DNA from: an uncultured Candidatus Melainabacteria bacterium | GTDB lineage: Bacteria; Cyanobacteriota; Vampirovibrionia; Gastranaerophilales; Gastranaerophilaceae | Assembly (NCBI GenBank): GCA_932182025.1 | Contig: CAKNXK010000010.1 | Coordinates: 124,001-188,000 of the forward strand | Direction: 5' to 3' | DNA: 64,000 bases | Shown: positions 54,476-62,561 of the stretch, in pieces | How positions within the stretch are numbered: position 1 is the first letter of the stretch | Layout: every line of letters starts with the position of its first letter | Notes under the pieces: model-generated | Seen by the model: only the letters and a program-made list of their open reading frames with translations | Database searches by the model: none | What the model was told of the DNA's origin: nothing | Position numbers and translations under genes: made by a program

Positions 54476-54631
54476 TTACTTCACAGCTTGCAGTTTTACC
54501 TGAACTCCTGTTTCAGCGTTAACTGTTACTGCATTCGAAATCGCCATCGCACGGCGTTTCTTGGCTCCTCTTAATATAAATTCAACACCACTAAAGGTAT
54601 TATTAGTCGGGGTAATAATTTTCTTCAACAT
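54476..54631 (-). CDS. Unannotated-length small basic protein (51 aa)
   Basis: ATG at 54631 to TAA at 54476. The peptide starts MLKKIITPTNNTF and has a basic patch RGAKKRRAMA in the middle, then a beta-like VTVNAETGVQVKLQAVK. A GGAAAGG lies about 15 bases upstream and an AGGAT adjoins the ATG. It has its own likely terminator, and GC and codon use fit a real gene. No family recognised; nucleic-acid binding is possible from charge alone. The rest of 54375-54730 shows nothing else. Confidence 0.5.
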   Translation of the reverse strand: MLKKIITPTNNTFSGVEFILRGAKKRRAMAISNAVTVNAETGVQVKLQAVK

Positions 54632-54730
54632 ATCCTAAGTTTTTCCTTTCCGATAATTCTCTGTCTGTGTCATGTATATCGGCATTTTCTAGAAAAACTT
54701 TAGGAATTTGTTTTCTATTTTTACAATTCG

Positions 54731-55540
54731 TTACATTGTCAAACTTTTTTTATAAACATCGTTTTTATTAAAGCCGAATAATGACGAGAGAATAACAGAA
54801 ATATCTTTGTCCTTAAATCCTTTTGATTTTAATTCCTTAATCTTAAAATTAATATCACCGGATTCAACATCTTCATCAGCATAAACCATGCAGATTATTT
54901 CGCCCTTAATACCATTATTATAGTGTTCCAATACGTTAGAAATATTATCAGCAATAACTTCTTCAAATAATTTCGAAAGTTCACGACCAAGCGCAACTTT
55001 AACCTCACCGCGAACTTCCTTAATCACAGCTAAAGTTTTTAAAATACGTTCAGGTGAATCATAAAAAACCATGTTTGCAAAAGCATGCTTTTTAGCAGCC
55101 TCTTCAATTTGCTTCTGATTTCTGCCAATAAACCCTATAAATGTAAATTCTTCTCCATCACGAGGAATTTGAGATAAAAAAGTAGTAACCGCACAAGCTC
55201 CCGGTAACGAAGTAACAGAAAACCCATTCTTTATAAGCTCAGGAATTATAACAGCACCAGGGTCACAAATCATTGGCGTTCCTGCATCAGAAACAAGTGC
55301 TATCTTTTTACCGTCACCAAGTTCTTTCAAGAAAAATCCTACACGTTCGCGTTCATTGTACTTATGATAAGATATACATTTTGTTCTAATCTCATAATGG
55401 TTTAAGAGTTTTTGTGTAACTCTTGTATCTTCACAAGCAATCAAATCAACGCTCTTGAGAATTTCAACAGCCCTAAAAGTAATATCCTGAATATTTCCGA
55501 TTGGAGTCGGTACTACATAAAAATCAAATTCACGTGCCAT
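54731..55540 (-). CDS. rsmI: 16S rRNA (cytidine-1402-2'-O)-methyltransferase
   Basis: 269 residues. FYVVPTPIGNIQDITFRAVEILK, EDTRVT and SDAGTPMICDPG are the conserved SAM-binding loops of this tetrapyrrole-methylase-like family. It 2'-O-methylates C1402 of 16S rRNA. A single gene after the malQ terminator. Confidence 0.95.
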   Translation of the reverse strand: MAREFDFYVVPTPIGNIQDITFRAVEILKSVDLIACEDTRVTQKLLNHYEIRTKCISYHKYNERERVGFFLKELGDGKKIALVSDAGTPMICDPGAVIIPELIKNGFSVTSLPGACAVTTFLSQIPRDGEEFTFIGFIGRNQKQIEEAAKKHAFANMVFYDSPERILKTLAVIKEVRGEVKVALGRELSKLFEEVIADNISNVLEHYNNGIKGEIICMVYADEDVESGDINFKIKELKSKGFKDKDISVILSSLFGFNKNDVYKKSLTM

Positions 55541-55558
55541 AGATTTATTATAACATTA

Positions 55559-55587
55559 AAAAAGGCGGGTTCTTCGAACCCGCCTTT
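55559..55587 (-). terminator. Terminator of malQ
   Basis: AAAGGCGGGTTC-ttc-GAACCCGCCTTT, a 12-bp stem followed on minus by TTT. Confidence 0.8.
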
Positions 55588-55592
55588 AAAAT

Positions 55593-57443
55593 CTATCCAA
55601 GTTTTTCAATCAATATCGCATGTTTGGTTGCAAACTCTTTTCCTCTTGCAATGATTGCTGCTTTTAAAATAGCATTCAAATCGATAGGAGCAAGCTCTTC
55701 AAAATTATTAGGAAGTCTAAGCGACCAGTTTTGGTCACCGGATGTTCCAGGTGTATTATAAGTTTCTTTTATTTTGAAGTAATCAGTAAAGAAAATTTGA
55801 ACATTCTTAGCCTTAGAAGCAAAGATTTCTGTTAATTTAACAAAAGTCAAATAGTCTTTATCCTGAGTTAGTCTTACAATAATATCATCTTTGTTATCAG
55901 CATCAGCAAACAAGTCTTCAACAAGGTTTTTAGCGTGCAAATAACCTTCGTGAGTATTAATCATTGATTCAGCCCACATTTCGATAGGATTATTGTCGTG
56001 AGTACCAACCATATTCCAAACATTTTCAGTAATATTTTTACATCTGTATGGGTGTTCAGGTTTTTCAGCAACAACAAACTGAGTTAATCTCATACCTTGA
56101 AGCTCGTATTTTTTCATTACAGCATCAACAGGGTTTGTTAGTGTACCTAAATCTTCACAAACAATTGCATTTTTATCCAAACCGCATTCTTTAGCAGCAG
56201 CAATAACAACTTTTTCAATTAATCTGCCGTAAAGTCTAATTTGATCATCGTTCAATGATTTAACACGTTTTTCTTTATCATTTTCAAGACTGAAATCCAA
56301 ATCATCGCAGCTTGGAATAGCGTATCTTGAAAGTTCTGAATGTTCAGGCGATGAATAAAGTCTTCCTGCACCTTGTTCAGGTAAAGGTTTTTTACCCGCT
56401 TTATAGACCCATGGATCAATCAAACCAACAATATGGTCAATTCTCACACCACCAGGATTTTCTTTGAACATCTTTTTATAAAGATTTTTCATCAAAACGC
56501 CGCCTTCGCCCAAAGAACCATCAGCGTTAAACATTTTATCCGGATCCATAACAGGGAACCCCCATGCCTGACCGTCTTTTGAGAAATAATCAGGAGGACA
56601 TCCAAGGAACCAGCCATCAAGGAATAATGATTGATAAGCCCAAGCATCTCTATCTGAGAATGCAACTTGTCTGTCTGCAATCATTTTAATACCTTTTTTA
56701 AGTGCAAATTTCTTTGTTTCTTCGTTTTGGGTTTCTAAAACAAATTGGCAGAAACTGTAGAACTCGATTTCATCAGCATATTTTTCTTTGATTTCTGACT
56801 TGCGAGCTTCATAAGCTTTTTTCTCTTCATCATTTTTAGGATTCATTAAGTTTTTATCAGTTTCGTTTTTCCAACCGTACCAGAAATCACTTCCGTTTTC
56901 GATAGATAACGCTTCATACAAAGAGTCATTATCTAACCAATAGCTGTTTTCTTTTTTGAATTTTTCGAATTCTTTTTTAAGAAGTTTAGAAGCTTTGAAA
57001 TTATTCCATGCTTCTTTTAATGCTTCATTTTGCGCATTACAAATATATGAATAAGAAGTTCTAGCCTGATTTTGTTTAGGGTTTTCTCTAACAACTCTTT
57101 TGTAAGTATCAAAAGAAAGAATTTCTCCCCATTCTTTTGTTGTAAGTTGTTTCAAATCAATAAACAAAGTGTTTCCTGAAAAAATTGTACCGCAATATGG
57201 TGAAGAATCAGTACATTTTGTTTTTCCAGCAGGTCCAAGCTGAATAGCATTAAAGATTTTTGACGCATAATCAATCAATGCATGACCTGATTCCGAGTTA
57301 AATGTACCAAAACCGGTATCTTCTCCGTCACGAGCAGGAAAACTGCTTCCATGTACAATTAAAGCAAGGTTTTCTTTACCCAAAACTTTAAGCGCTTCAT
57401 TAATTGCATTAGTATCGTGTTTTAAAAATGTTAAACAGCTCAT
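55593..57443 (-). CDS. malQ: 4-alpha-glucanotransferase (GH77)
   Basis: 616 residues, longer than the common ~500. Catalytic nucleophile region VRIDHIVGLIDPWV, acid/base region VCEDLGTLTNPVDAVM, and the third acid in GTHDNNPIEMW are present. An extra helical, Lys-rich stretch near 150-250 accounts for the added length. It moves alpha-1,4-glucan segments, so it fits glycogen or maltodextrin metabolism. AAGGAG lies 9 bases before the ATG. Confidence 0.9.
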   Translation of the reverse strand: MSCLTFLKHDTNAINEALKVLGKENLALIVHGSSFPARDGEDTGFGTFNSESGHALIDYASKIFNAIQLGPAGKTKCTDSSPYCGTIFSGNTLFIDLKQLTTKEWGEILSFDTYKRVVRENPKQNQARTSYSYICNAQNEALKEAWNNFKASKLLKKEFEKFKKENSYWLDNDSLYEALSIENGSDFWYGWKNETDKNLMNPKNDEEKKAYEARKSEIKEKYADEIEFYSFCQFVLETQNEETKKFALKKGIKMIADRQVAFSDRDAWAYQSLFLDGWFLGCPPDYFSKDGQAWGFPVMDPDKMFNADGSLGEGGVLMKNLYKKMFKENPGGVRIDHIVGLIDPWVYKAGKKPLPEQGAGRLYSSPEHSELSRYAIPSCDDLDFSLENDKEKRVKSLNDDQIRLYGRLIEKVVIAAAKECGLDKNAIVCEDLGTLTNPVDAVMKKYELQGMRLTQFVVAEKPEHPYRCKNITENVWNMVGTHDNNPIEMWAESMINTHEGYLHAKNLVEDLFADADNKDDIIVRLTQDKDYLTFVKLTEIFASKAKNVQIFFTDYFKIKETYNTPGTSGDQNWSLRLPNNFEELAPIDLNAILKAAIIARGKEFATKHAILIEKLG

Positions 57444-57506
57444 AAATTAATACTCCTTATATCTCTTCTATATAGAGTGTATCATCCACATAGTTTGATT
57501 TCAAGA

Positions 57507-57899
57507 TTAATCTAATGTTTTTAAATACTCTTTTGTTTCGGTAGAAGAAATATCCTCTGTTCTGGGCAGGTAAATAACTTCACAAACTTCTCTTAACTCA
57601 TCAAACTTGTTTTCCCAATCACTTCCCATAACAAAAACATCAGCCTTGTGCTCTTTTATATCCTTAACCTTTTGCTCCCAGTTCTCTTCGGGAATGACTA
57701 AATCAACATATCTTATTGCTTCTAAAATCTGTTTTCTTTGCTCGTAGCTGTAGAAAGACTTCTTTCCTTTTACAGCATTAAATTCATCTGTCGATAATCC
57801 GACAATCAAATAATCACCAAGAGCCTTCGCTCTTCGAAGTAAATTTATATGTCCTAAATGTAAAACATCATAGGTACCGTATGTTATAACTACTTTCAT
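57507..57899 (-). CDS. tagD: Glycerol-3-phosphate cytidylyltransferase-type nucleotidyltransferase
   Basis: 130 residues from the ATG at 57899. TYGTYDVLHLGHINLLRRAK holds the HxGH motif and RTEDISSTE the RTxGISST-like motif, and GSDWENKF is also typical. It would make CDP-glycerol for cell-wall teichoic acid-like polymers or a glycolipid, although relatives act on other alcohol phosphates. No partner genes adjacent. Confidence 0.85.
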   Translation of the reverse strand: MKVVITYGTYDVLHLGHINLLRRAKALGDYLIVGLSTDEFNAVKGKKSFYSYEQRKQILEAIRYVDLVIPEENWEQKVKDIKEHKADVFVMGSDWENKFDELREVCEVIYLPRTEDISSTETKEYLKTLD

Positions 57900-58137
57900 A
57901 ACCACTCAACGGCATGCCCTAAACACACCGAAATCCCTTCAACAAAAAGATATCATATATAAAAAATAATTACAATAAATGAAAAATGTATCAATTTGTA
58001 AAGTCCTAAAACCAACTATTTTAAACACTTAGTATAACTTTTCTACAACTAAAGTATAAAATTTGAAAAAATTGTTAAAGTTTTAAAAAAATATGCCGTT
58101 ATATAGAATATAAGATTTTAGAAAAGAAGGTAAGAGC

Positions 58138-59505
58138 ATGACAGATAAAGAAGAATTGGGCGCATCACTTTTTTCAAGAACGCTGGATATTATGGAAAAT
58201 GACCCGCTTGAAGAAATTTTTGCTTTAAATATGGGCGACTTTGTTTCAGAATTCTTGATATCAGAAGATTTAGCAAGCAAAGTAAGCAAAAGCGCTAAAG
58301 ACAAGACTTCAAGACTCAAATCACAATTGAAAGAACTTGTTTCAATCTATTCTTTAGACAATACTTTATGCGTTTTGGGCTTTGACTCAAAAGATGAGTA
58401 TGTTGTTTATAACTCAATTGCAAAAACTCTTACGCAAATTTTAGACGTAGATGCATGCCATATCTATCTAACAGAAGAATTTACCCGCGGCTTGAATTTT
58501 GATGACAAATTCTTGGGTCTTGCAGGCTCATCTGTTGATTTTGACGAAGATATTTATGCAAAAAAACTCGGCTATTCTAAAGATGATAAATCTATCATTG
58601 TAAAAGCATTTAAGACTCTGGAAAAAATTCAGATTAAAGATATTACTGCAATCGATAATTTTACTCCTAAATATGAGTTAAAAGAATATGATGTAAAATC
58701 ATTGGCAGTTGTTCCTATGCACAACAATGCGCATGTAGTTGGTGTTATAGTTATTGAAAACTATAAAGAAAAAACTATTAAACGTGCTTATATGAACCTT
58801 CTTGAAACAATCGCAAGATTATTCGGCACATCAATGCATCTTCAAAAAACAATTGAACAAGCAGAAGAACTTATCGCAGACGAAAATGTTTTTACAGAAG
58901 AATTACAACACATGAGAGCAGAATTAACCGCACTTATCGGTGACTTGGGCGCTCATCAGCAATCATTTGTAGAAAGACTTGCCAAAGCAGTGGATGAAAA
59001 AGGTCAATACAAAGTTGCTCACTCTCAAAGAACCGCTGAACTCTCAAGAAAACTCTGCCGTCAAATCGGATTGAACGAAAAAACAACCGATTTGGTATAT
59101 TATGCAGGATTATTACAAAATATCGGTAAAATCACTCTTCCTGAATCTTTGTTTACAAACAAAGGCAAACTTTCAAAAGAAGAATGGGAAAAACTACAAA
59201 ACCACCCGAATGTCGGCGTAAACTTGCTTATGAATATTAACTTCTTGTCAGAAGTAATCCCATACATCCATTACCACAAAGAACGCTGGGATGGCGGAGG
59301 CGAACCAGAAGGTTTAAAAGGCAACTCAATTCCGTTCGGTTCAAGAATTATTGCTGTAGCAGATGCTTATACAGCTATGACCTCAGACCGTTCATACAGA
59401 GATGCTATGTCCCAAGATGATGCATTAGAAATTATGAAATCCGAAGCCGCTGTAAAATGGGATCCGGATGTTGTAAACGCATTATTTGAAGTTATTAAAG
59501 ACTAG
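58138..59505 (+). CDS. GAF/HD-GYP protein with a degenerate HD-GYP active site
   Basis: 455 residues: a helical N-terminus, a GAF-like domain (about 75-245), then an HD-GYP fold (about 280-450). Residues that should be HD are Gln327-Asn328 (LLQNIGKI). The HHE motif reads His380-Lys381-Glu382, and GYP reads Gly388-Glu389-Pro390. His295 and His356 remain. The fold features are intact (RWDGGG, PFGSRIIAVADAYTAMTSDRSYR), so the protein is likely a c-di-GMP sensor or binding partner rather than a phosphodiesterase. AGAAGG precedes the ATG. The 232-base gap upstream is AT-rich with no other feature seen. Confidence 0.75.
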   Translation: MTDKEELGASLFSRTLDIMENDPLEEIFALNMGDFVSEFLISEDLASKVSKSAKDKTSRLKSQLKELVSIYSLDNTLCVLGFDSKDEYVVYNSIAKTLTQILDVDACHIYLTEEFTRGLNFDDKFLGLAGSSVDFDEDIYAKKLGYSKDDKSIIVKAFKTLEKIQIKDITAIDNFTPKYELKEYDVKSLAVVPMHNNAHVVGVIVIENYKEKTIKRAYMNLLETIARLFGTSMHLQKTIEQAEELIADENVFTEELQHMRAELTALIGDLGAHQQSFVERLAKAVDEKGQYKVAHSQRTAELSRKLCRQIGLNEKTTDLVYYAGLLQNIGKITLPESLFTNKGKLSKEEWEKLQNHPNVGVNLLMNINFLSEVIPYIHYHKERWDGGGEPEGLKGNSIPFGSRIIAVADAYTAMTSDRSYRDAMSQDDALEIMKSEAAVKWDPDVVNALFEVIKD

Positions 59506-59514
59506 AGGTAAGTT

Positions 59515-60279
59515 ATGCAGCCATTTATATGGATGTTTAAAATAAAGGATTTCAAACAGCATTTTTGGTATCTTATATGCTTATCAATTATTTTATATGT
59601 TTTATGCTTTGGATTGGCATTCATTCCCATTCCTGAGTCATTTAAGTTTCTAACAAAAGGAATATCATATTTGTTATCAACTATTCCAGGATTATATATT
59701 GTAGGTTATTTTTGGAACTTAACCGAACAAATAATCAACAGAGAAAGAGATATTGATGCAAACAATATTTATGATGGAAAGATAAAAGAAACCTTCACAA
59801 TAACACTTCCTAAACTGGACTTTATTGATAATGTTTGGCGCGGTATAGCTTCAATAATTGCAACGATATTATTAGCAATTCCTTTTGCAATTATAATGCT
59901 TGCGGGATTCAAACAAGGAACATTAGCAGCGCTGCCGCCGGCATTTGCATTATTTATCCCTGCATTTTTATGTATGTTTTTCCCTGCGTTATTTTGGAAT
60001 TTCGCTTATAGAGGCTCCGTTGTTGCGGTTTGGAATATAAGAAAAGCAATCTACTTAGTTGGAAACTATCCGTTAAAATACTTTGTAAATGTATTCACAA
60101 TGGTAGTTATAAACATTATTAGCACGGCAATTGACTACTTTTTATCAACATTTGCCCTTTCTAAAGCAAATTTAATTATTATTACCATTGTCTATGCAAT
60201 TATCGGACTCAAGTACTTATATTTTATTTTTGTTAACGCGTATTTACTTGGCACAATCGCCCCTACAAGCGAAGCATAG
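59515..60279 (+). CDS. DUF4013-like multi-pass membrane protein
   Basis: 254 residues with six predicted membrane helices. The pattern of an NxxxxxGxxGYxxNxxxxxxR-like loop (IVGYFWNLTEQIINRERD) and later FWNFAYRGSVVAVWN fits DUF4013. Function unknown. It lies 9 bases after the HD-GYP-like gene, so the pair is probably one operon. Confidence 0.6.
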   Translation: MQPFIWMFKIKDFKQHFWYLICLSIILYVLCFGLAFIPIPESFKFLTKGISYLLSTIPGLYIVGYFWNLTEQIINRERDIDANNIYDGKIKETFTITLPKLDFIDNVWRGIASIIATILLAIPFAIIMLAGFKQGTLAALPPAFALFIPAFLCMFFPALFWNFAYRGSVVAVWNIRKAIYLVGNYPLKYFVNVFTMVVINIISTAIDYFLSTFALSKANLIIITIVYAIIGLKYLYFIFVNAYLLGTIAPTSEA

Positions 60280-60380
60280 TCCAATACTCCAACCAACTCG
60301 AACCCGCCTGTAGCCAAGTCAGCAGAGACCGACCCGTAGCAGCATTCCCAACCAGTAGTTTCATAGAATGTCGGTCGACC
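60280..60380. repeat. GC-richer intergenic stretch with inverted repeat
   Basis: This 100-base stretch is richer in C and G than its surroundings. It holds GACCGAC (60327-60333) and GTCGGTC (60370-60376) as a perfect inverted repeat with 36 bases between. No gene is supported; a frame on the minus strand covering it is a shadow. It may be a repeat remnant. Confidence 0.35.
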
Positions 60381-60386
60381 CTTGTT

Positions 60387-60435
60387 AAAAAAAGAAAAAA
60401 GAAAAAAGAAAAAAGCGGTAGACAAAACTACCGCT
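60387..60435 (-). terminator. Terminator with long periodic T-tract
   Basis: Minus strand: AGCGGTAG/CTACCGCT stem (60414-60421, 60428-60435) with a 6-base loop, followed by a 27-base T-rich tract of repeated TTTTTTC units. It ends the transcript of the 87-residue gene. Confidence 0.75.
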
Positions 60436-60468
60436 AATTATGTGTGTGTATTATATTATAGAAATTTG

Positions 60469-60732
60469 TTATGCAATTGCTCTGAATTGCTTATTTTCGG
60501 CATCTGAACCTTCGTTATTTTTTAATAGGTTGAAAGTTCTGTATAATTTGTAACCTAATGCAACAAATGGGTTAGAGTCAACAGAGTCAGCTTTTCTAGC
60601 GTATTCTTGAGACTGTTGGAACTTGATTGATGCATTTGGATCTCTTAACATAAGGATTGCACTTTCAGAGTTCATTTCTCTTGATAAAGTATTTTCTTTA
60701 AAGTTTATATTGTTTATAGCGTTTATTCTCAT
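60469..60732 (-). CDS. Small protein of unknown function (87 aa) with NxxNF-type start
   Basis: Starts MRINAINNINFKENTL, then a helical, charged region with a QQSQEYARKADSVDSNPFVALGYKLY segment. No signal peptide. It has a consensus promoter (60791-60819), a leader with two small hairpins, and a strong terminator, so it is well expressed as a single gene. The Asn/Ile-rich N-terminus with a following Phe recalls the 194-residue protein at 48804. Confidence 0.7.
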   Translation of the reverse strand: MRINAINNINFKENTLSREMNSESAILMLRDPNASIKFQQSQEYARKADSVDSNPFVALGYKLYRTFNLLKNNEGSDAENKQFRAIA

Positions 60733-60735
60733 TTG

Positions 60736-60748
60736 TCACCTCCGGTGA
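60736..60748 (-). promoter_or_regulatory. Hairpin over the ribosome-binding site
   Basis: TCACC-tcc-GGTGA spans the GGAGGTG Shine-Dalgarno of the 87-residue gene. A second hairpin AAGTGT/ACACTT (60758-60763, 60771-60776) lies just upstream in the leader. May damp or regulate translation. Confidence 0.4.
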
Positions 60749-60790
60749 TTTCTTATTAAGTGTTTTTCGTACACTTCATTCAACATTTTT

Positions 60791-60819
60791 ATTATGCACC
60801 ATCCAAAAATTTTTGTCAA
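60791..60819 (-). promoter_or_regulatory. Promoter of the 87-residue gene
   Basis: Minus strand -35 TTGACA (60819-60814), 17-base spacer, -10 CATAAT (60796-60791). Start near 60784 gives a leader of about 52 bases. Confidence 0.7.
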
Positions 60820-60929
60820 GGGGTTCGGTGAAGTTTTGTTAAGCAAACAAAAGTCCAGTATTTGCGGGCATTTAAGGATAAAATGTCAAATTTACACTTA
60901 AAAATAACCCAACAGACTACCAGCCATTC

Positions 60930-61079
60930 GGTGTATTTTTTACACTAAATCAAGTGCGAGCATGGTTGAACGTTGATAAATGTATAGGCATGCCTCGAAC
61001 TTCTTGATGCCACACACCTTTGTAATATGACCAAGGGGCAAATGAGTTTGGTAAGCCAACGCTCAATTACTCCATCTAT
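60930..61079 (-). ncRNA. Candidate structured RNA with a possible pseudoknot
   Basis: A 390-base gap with no gene holds a strong fold on the minus strand. Helix: ATCAAG, CGAG and CATG (61008-60989) pair in order with CATG, CTCG and CTTGAT (60964-60949). The loop of that helix has CAACGTTCAA (60975-60966), which can pair over 10 bp with TTGAGCGTTG (61066-61057) near the 5' end. That pairing is perfect with one G-U on minus but has an A-C mismatch on plus, so minus is the transcribed strand. A TATAAT box lies at 61086-61091. The family is not recognised. Confidence 0.4.
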
Positions 61080-61085
61080 GCTGTT

Positions 61086-61091
61086 ATTATA
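61086..61091 (-). promoter_or_regulatory. Perfect -10 box before the candidate RNA
   Basis: TATAAT on minus, with no convincing -35. Expected start about 61079, at the edge of the folded region. Confidence 0.4.
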
Positions 61092-61124
61092 CACTGTTTT
61101 TCATTTCTCAAGATATACAGATAA

Positions 61125-61364
61125 TTACCAAGTATAAAAATCAGAAAAATTATAAAATACTTGGGGTTGCAATTGCCATAAATCAAGTAATTGAATTATT
61201 GTTGTATTGCTTATTTTTCTTTCACAGCGCTCAATATGTCCAATATATTTTTCATTTTTATCTAGCATTTCTGAGAGCTGCTCCTGCGTCAACCCTCTCT
61301 CAATGCGACATTTTCTAATCTGTGAGGCAATATTTTTATAAAAATATTCTTCAAAACTTGACAT
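61125..61364 (-). CDS. XRE-family helix-turn-helix regulator 1
   Basis: 79 residues. IRKCRIERGLTQEQLSEMLDKNEKYIGHIERCERKISNTTI is a full XRE helix-turn-helix. One of four such genes packed in 1.2 kb; its start is 4 bases after the stop of the next gene. Confidence 0.85.
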   Translation of the reverse strand: MSSFEEYFYKNIASQIRKCRIERGLTQEQLSEMLDKNEKYIGHIERCERKISNTTIIQLLDLWQLQPQVFYNFSDFYTW

Positions 61365-61368
61365 TATA

Positions 61369-61572
61369 TCACTCCTTTATGTATTTAAAAATATCGCCTG
61401 TATTACACTCAAGAGCAAAACACCATTTATCAAGAGTATTGAAATCTATACGTGTTGTTTGAGCTCTATAAATTTTCCTCACAACATGATTATCGAGACC
61501 AGTCATTCTGACAACATCTCTACAATCATATCCTTTTTCTGCTAATAATTTTGCGAAGTTGTTTTTAATCAT
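61369..61572 (-). CDS. XRE/Cro-type helix-turn-helix regulator 2
   Basis: 67 residues: MIKNNFAKLLAEKGYDCRDVVRMTGLDNHVVRKIYRAQTTRIDFNTLDKWCFALECN is a short Cro/C1-like (HTH_26-type) domain. Its start overlaps the stop of regulator 3 by 8 bases. Confidence 0.8.
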   Translation of the reverse strand: MIKNNFAKLLAEKGYDCRDVVRMTGLDNHVVRKIYRAQTTRIDFNTLDKWCFALECNTGDIFKYIKE

Positions 61573-61915
61573 GGCATTCTGAAGATGTAAGCACTTTCAA
61601 ATAGTTATATAAAATAGTAAATTTCTCAGCATCATTTTTTAAATATTCAATACGTTGTACAAAATCTTTTTCAACTGTTTTAGGGTCGATAACACTGTTT
61701 ACAAAAAGTAATTCACAAGGAATTTTAAGCGCATTAGCTATCTTTTCCAAGTTTTCAGGTAATGGATATGTTTTACCTCGTTCAATATCACTAAGTGCAG
61801 TAGCATTTATGCCAATAATTTCAGCTAATTGCTCTTGAGTAACACCTTGAAGCTCTCTATTTTTCTTTATATTTGTACCAACAAGAACTTTAATAAAATT
61901 AGTTTTACGACTCAT
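61565..61915 (-). CDS. XRE-family helix-turn-helix regulator 3
   Basis: 116 residues: GTNIKKNRELQGVTQEQLAEIIGINATALSDIERGKTYPLPENLEKIANALKI is the helix-turn-helix, followed by about 40 residues of helical tail that may dimerise. Its upstream gap holds a likely operator. Confidence 0.85.
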   Translation of the reverse strand: MSRKTNFIKVLVGTNIKKNRELQGVTQEQLAEIIGINATALSDIERGKTYPLPENLEKIANALKIPCELLFVNSVIDPKTVEKDFVQRIEYLKNDAEKFTILYNYLKVLTSSECHD

Positions 61916-61917
61916 AA

Positions 61918-61993
61918 TATTATACTAGAATTTCCTAACATCTTTTATAATAGTTTGCCGTACTATTTCTTATTGTATTATACTAGTTAGTAT
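61918..61993. promoter_or_regulatory. Operator-like repeats upstream of regulator 3
   Basis: An 11-bp direct repeat TATTATACTAG occurs at 61918-61928 and 61976-61986. The second is part of a perfect palindrome ATACTA-gt-TAGTAT (61980-61993). On minus each repeat reads CTAGTATAATA, containing TATAAT. Likely autoregulation by one of the XRE proteins. Confidence 0.45.
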
Positions 61994-62050
61994 GATAGTA
62001 TAAAATGACCGAACAAGGTCAACGAAAGCAGGTAAATGTATGATTAATAT

Positions 62051-62263
62051 CTAAAAATCAAACAACTCTTTAGGATGTGTATTTAATGCAATTGCAATCT
62101 CAAAAAGTGTTTTTGAAGGAACATTGCATTCTGCACGCTCTATCATACCAATATAATTTCTACTCTTTCCAATAAGTTCTGCAAGTTTTTCTTGTGACAA
62201 CTTCTTAGATTTTCGTAGAGACCTTATATTTTGACCCAACTTTTTTAGATATTTTTCAGGCAT
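62051..62263 (-). CDS. XRE-family helix-turn-helix regulator 4
   Basis: 70 residues: GQNIRSLRKSKKLSQEKLAELIGKSRNYIGMIERAECNVPSKTL is almost the whole protein. It is divergent from the two small plus-strand genes starting at 62331, as a phage repressor would be. Confidence 0.85.
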   Translation of the reverse strand: MPEKYLKKLGQNIRSLRKSKKLSQEKLAELIGKSRNYIGMIERAECNVPSKTLFEIAIALNTHPKELFDF

Positions 62264-62330
62264 AGTTTAATTTTGAAATTTAATTATACGATTTTCTACC
62301 AAATGAGACTTGTCAAAAAATGGAAACAGC

Positions 62331-62561
62331 ATGCAAAACCAAAATAAAATTGAAGCCATCAAATACTCTAAAGAATTATTACTTAGAGCTCATACGTACT
62401 GCGGAGTTTTGGAAGACATGATATTATCACTCGATAACAGGCCATTTGACGAAGATTATATGAATATCCATTGGTCAGAAAGCATTTCTCATTTTATCTA
62501 CAAACATTACCTTGAACTTGAAGCCTTATATGACAAGGAGATTATTGAATATGACACTTAG
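62331..62561 (+). CDS. Small acidic protein, unknown function (76 aa)
   Basis: The ATG at 62331 follows GGAAAC; an upstream TTG seven codons before is less likely. The product is mostly helical and acidic (ELLLRAHTYCGVLEDMILSLDNRPFDEDYMNIHW). No family recognised. It overlaps the next gene by 11 bases, so they are coupled. Confidence 0.5.
   Translation: MQNQNKIEAIKYSKELLLRAHTYCGVLEDMILSLDNRPFDEDYMNIHWSESISHFIYKHYLELEALYDKEIIEYDT

Noticed and set aside
60192..60425. Minus-strand frame over the end of the DUF4013-like gene
   Set aside because: It runs antisense through the end of a real gene and through the terminator tract, giving a Phe-rich head; no ribosome-binding site.
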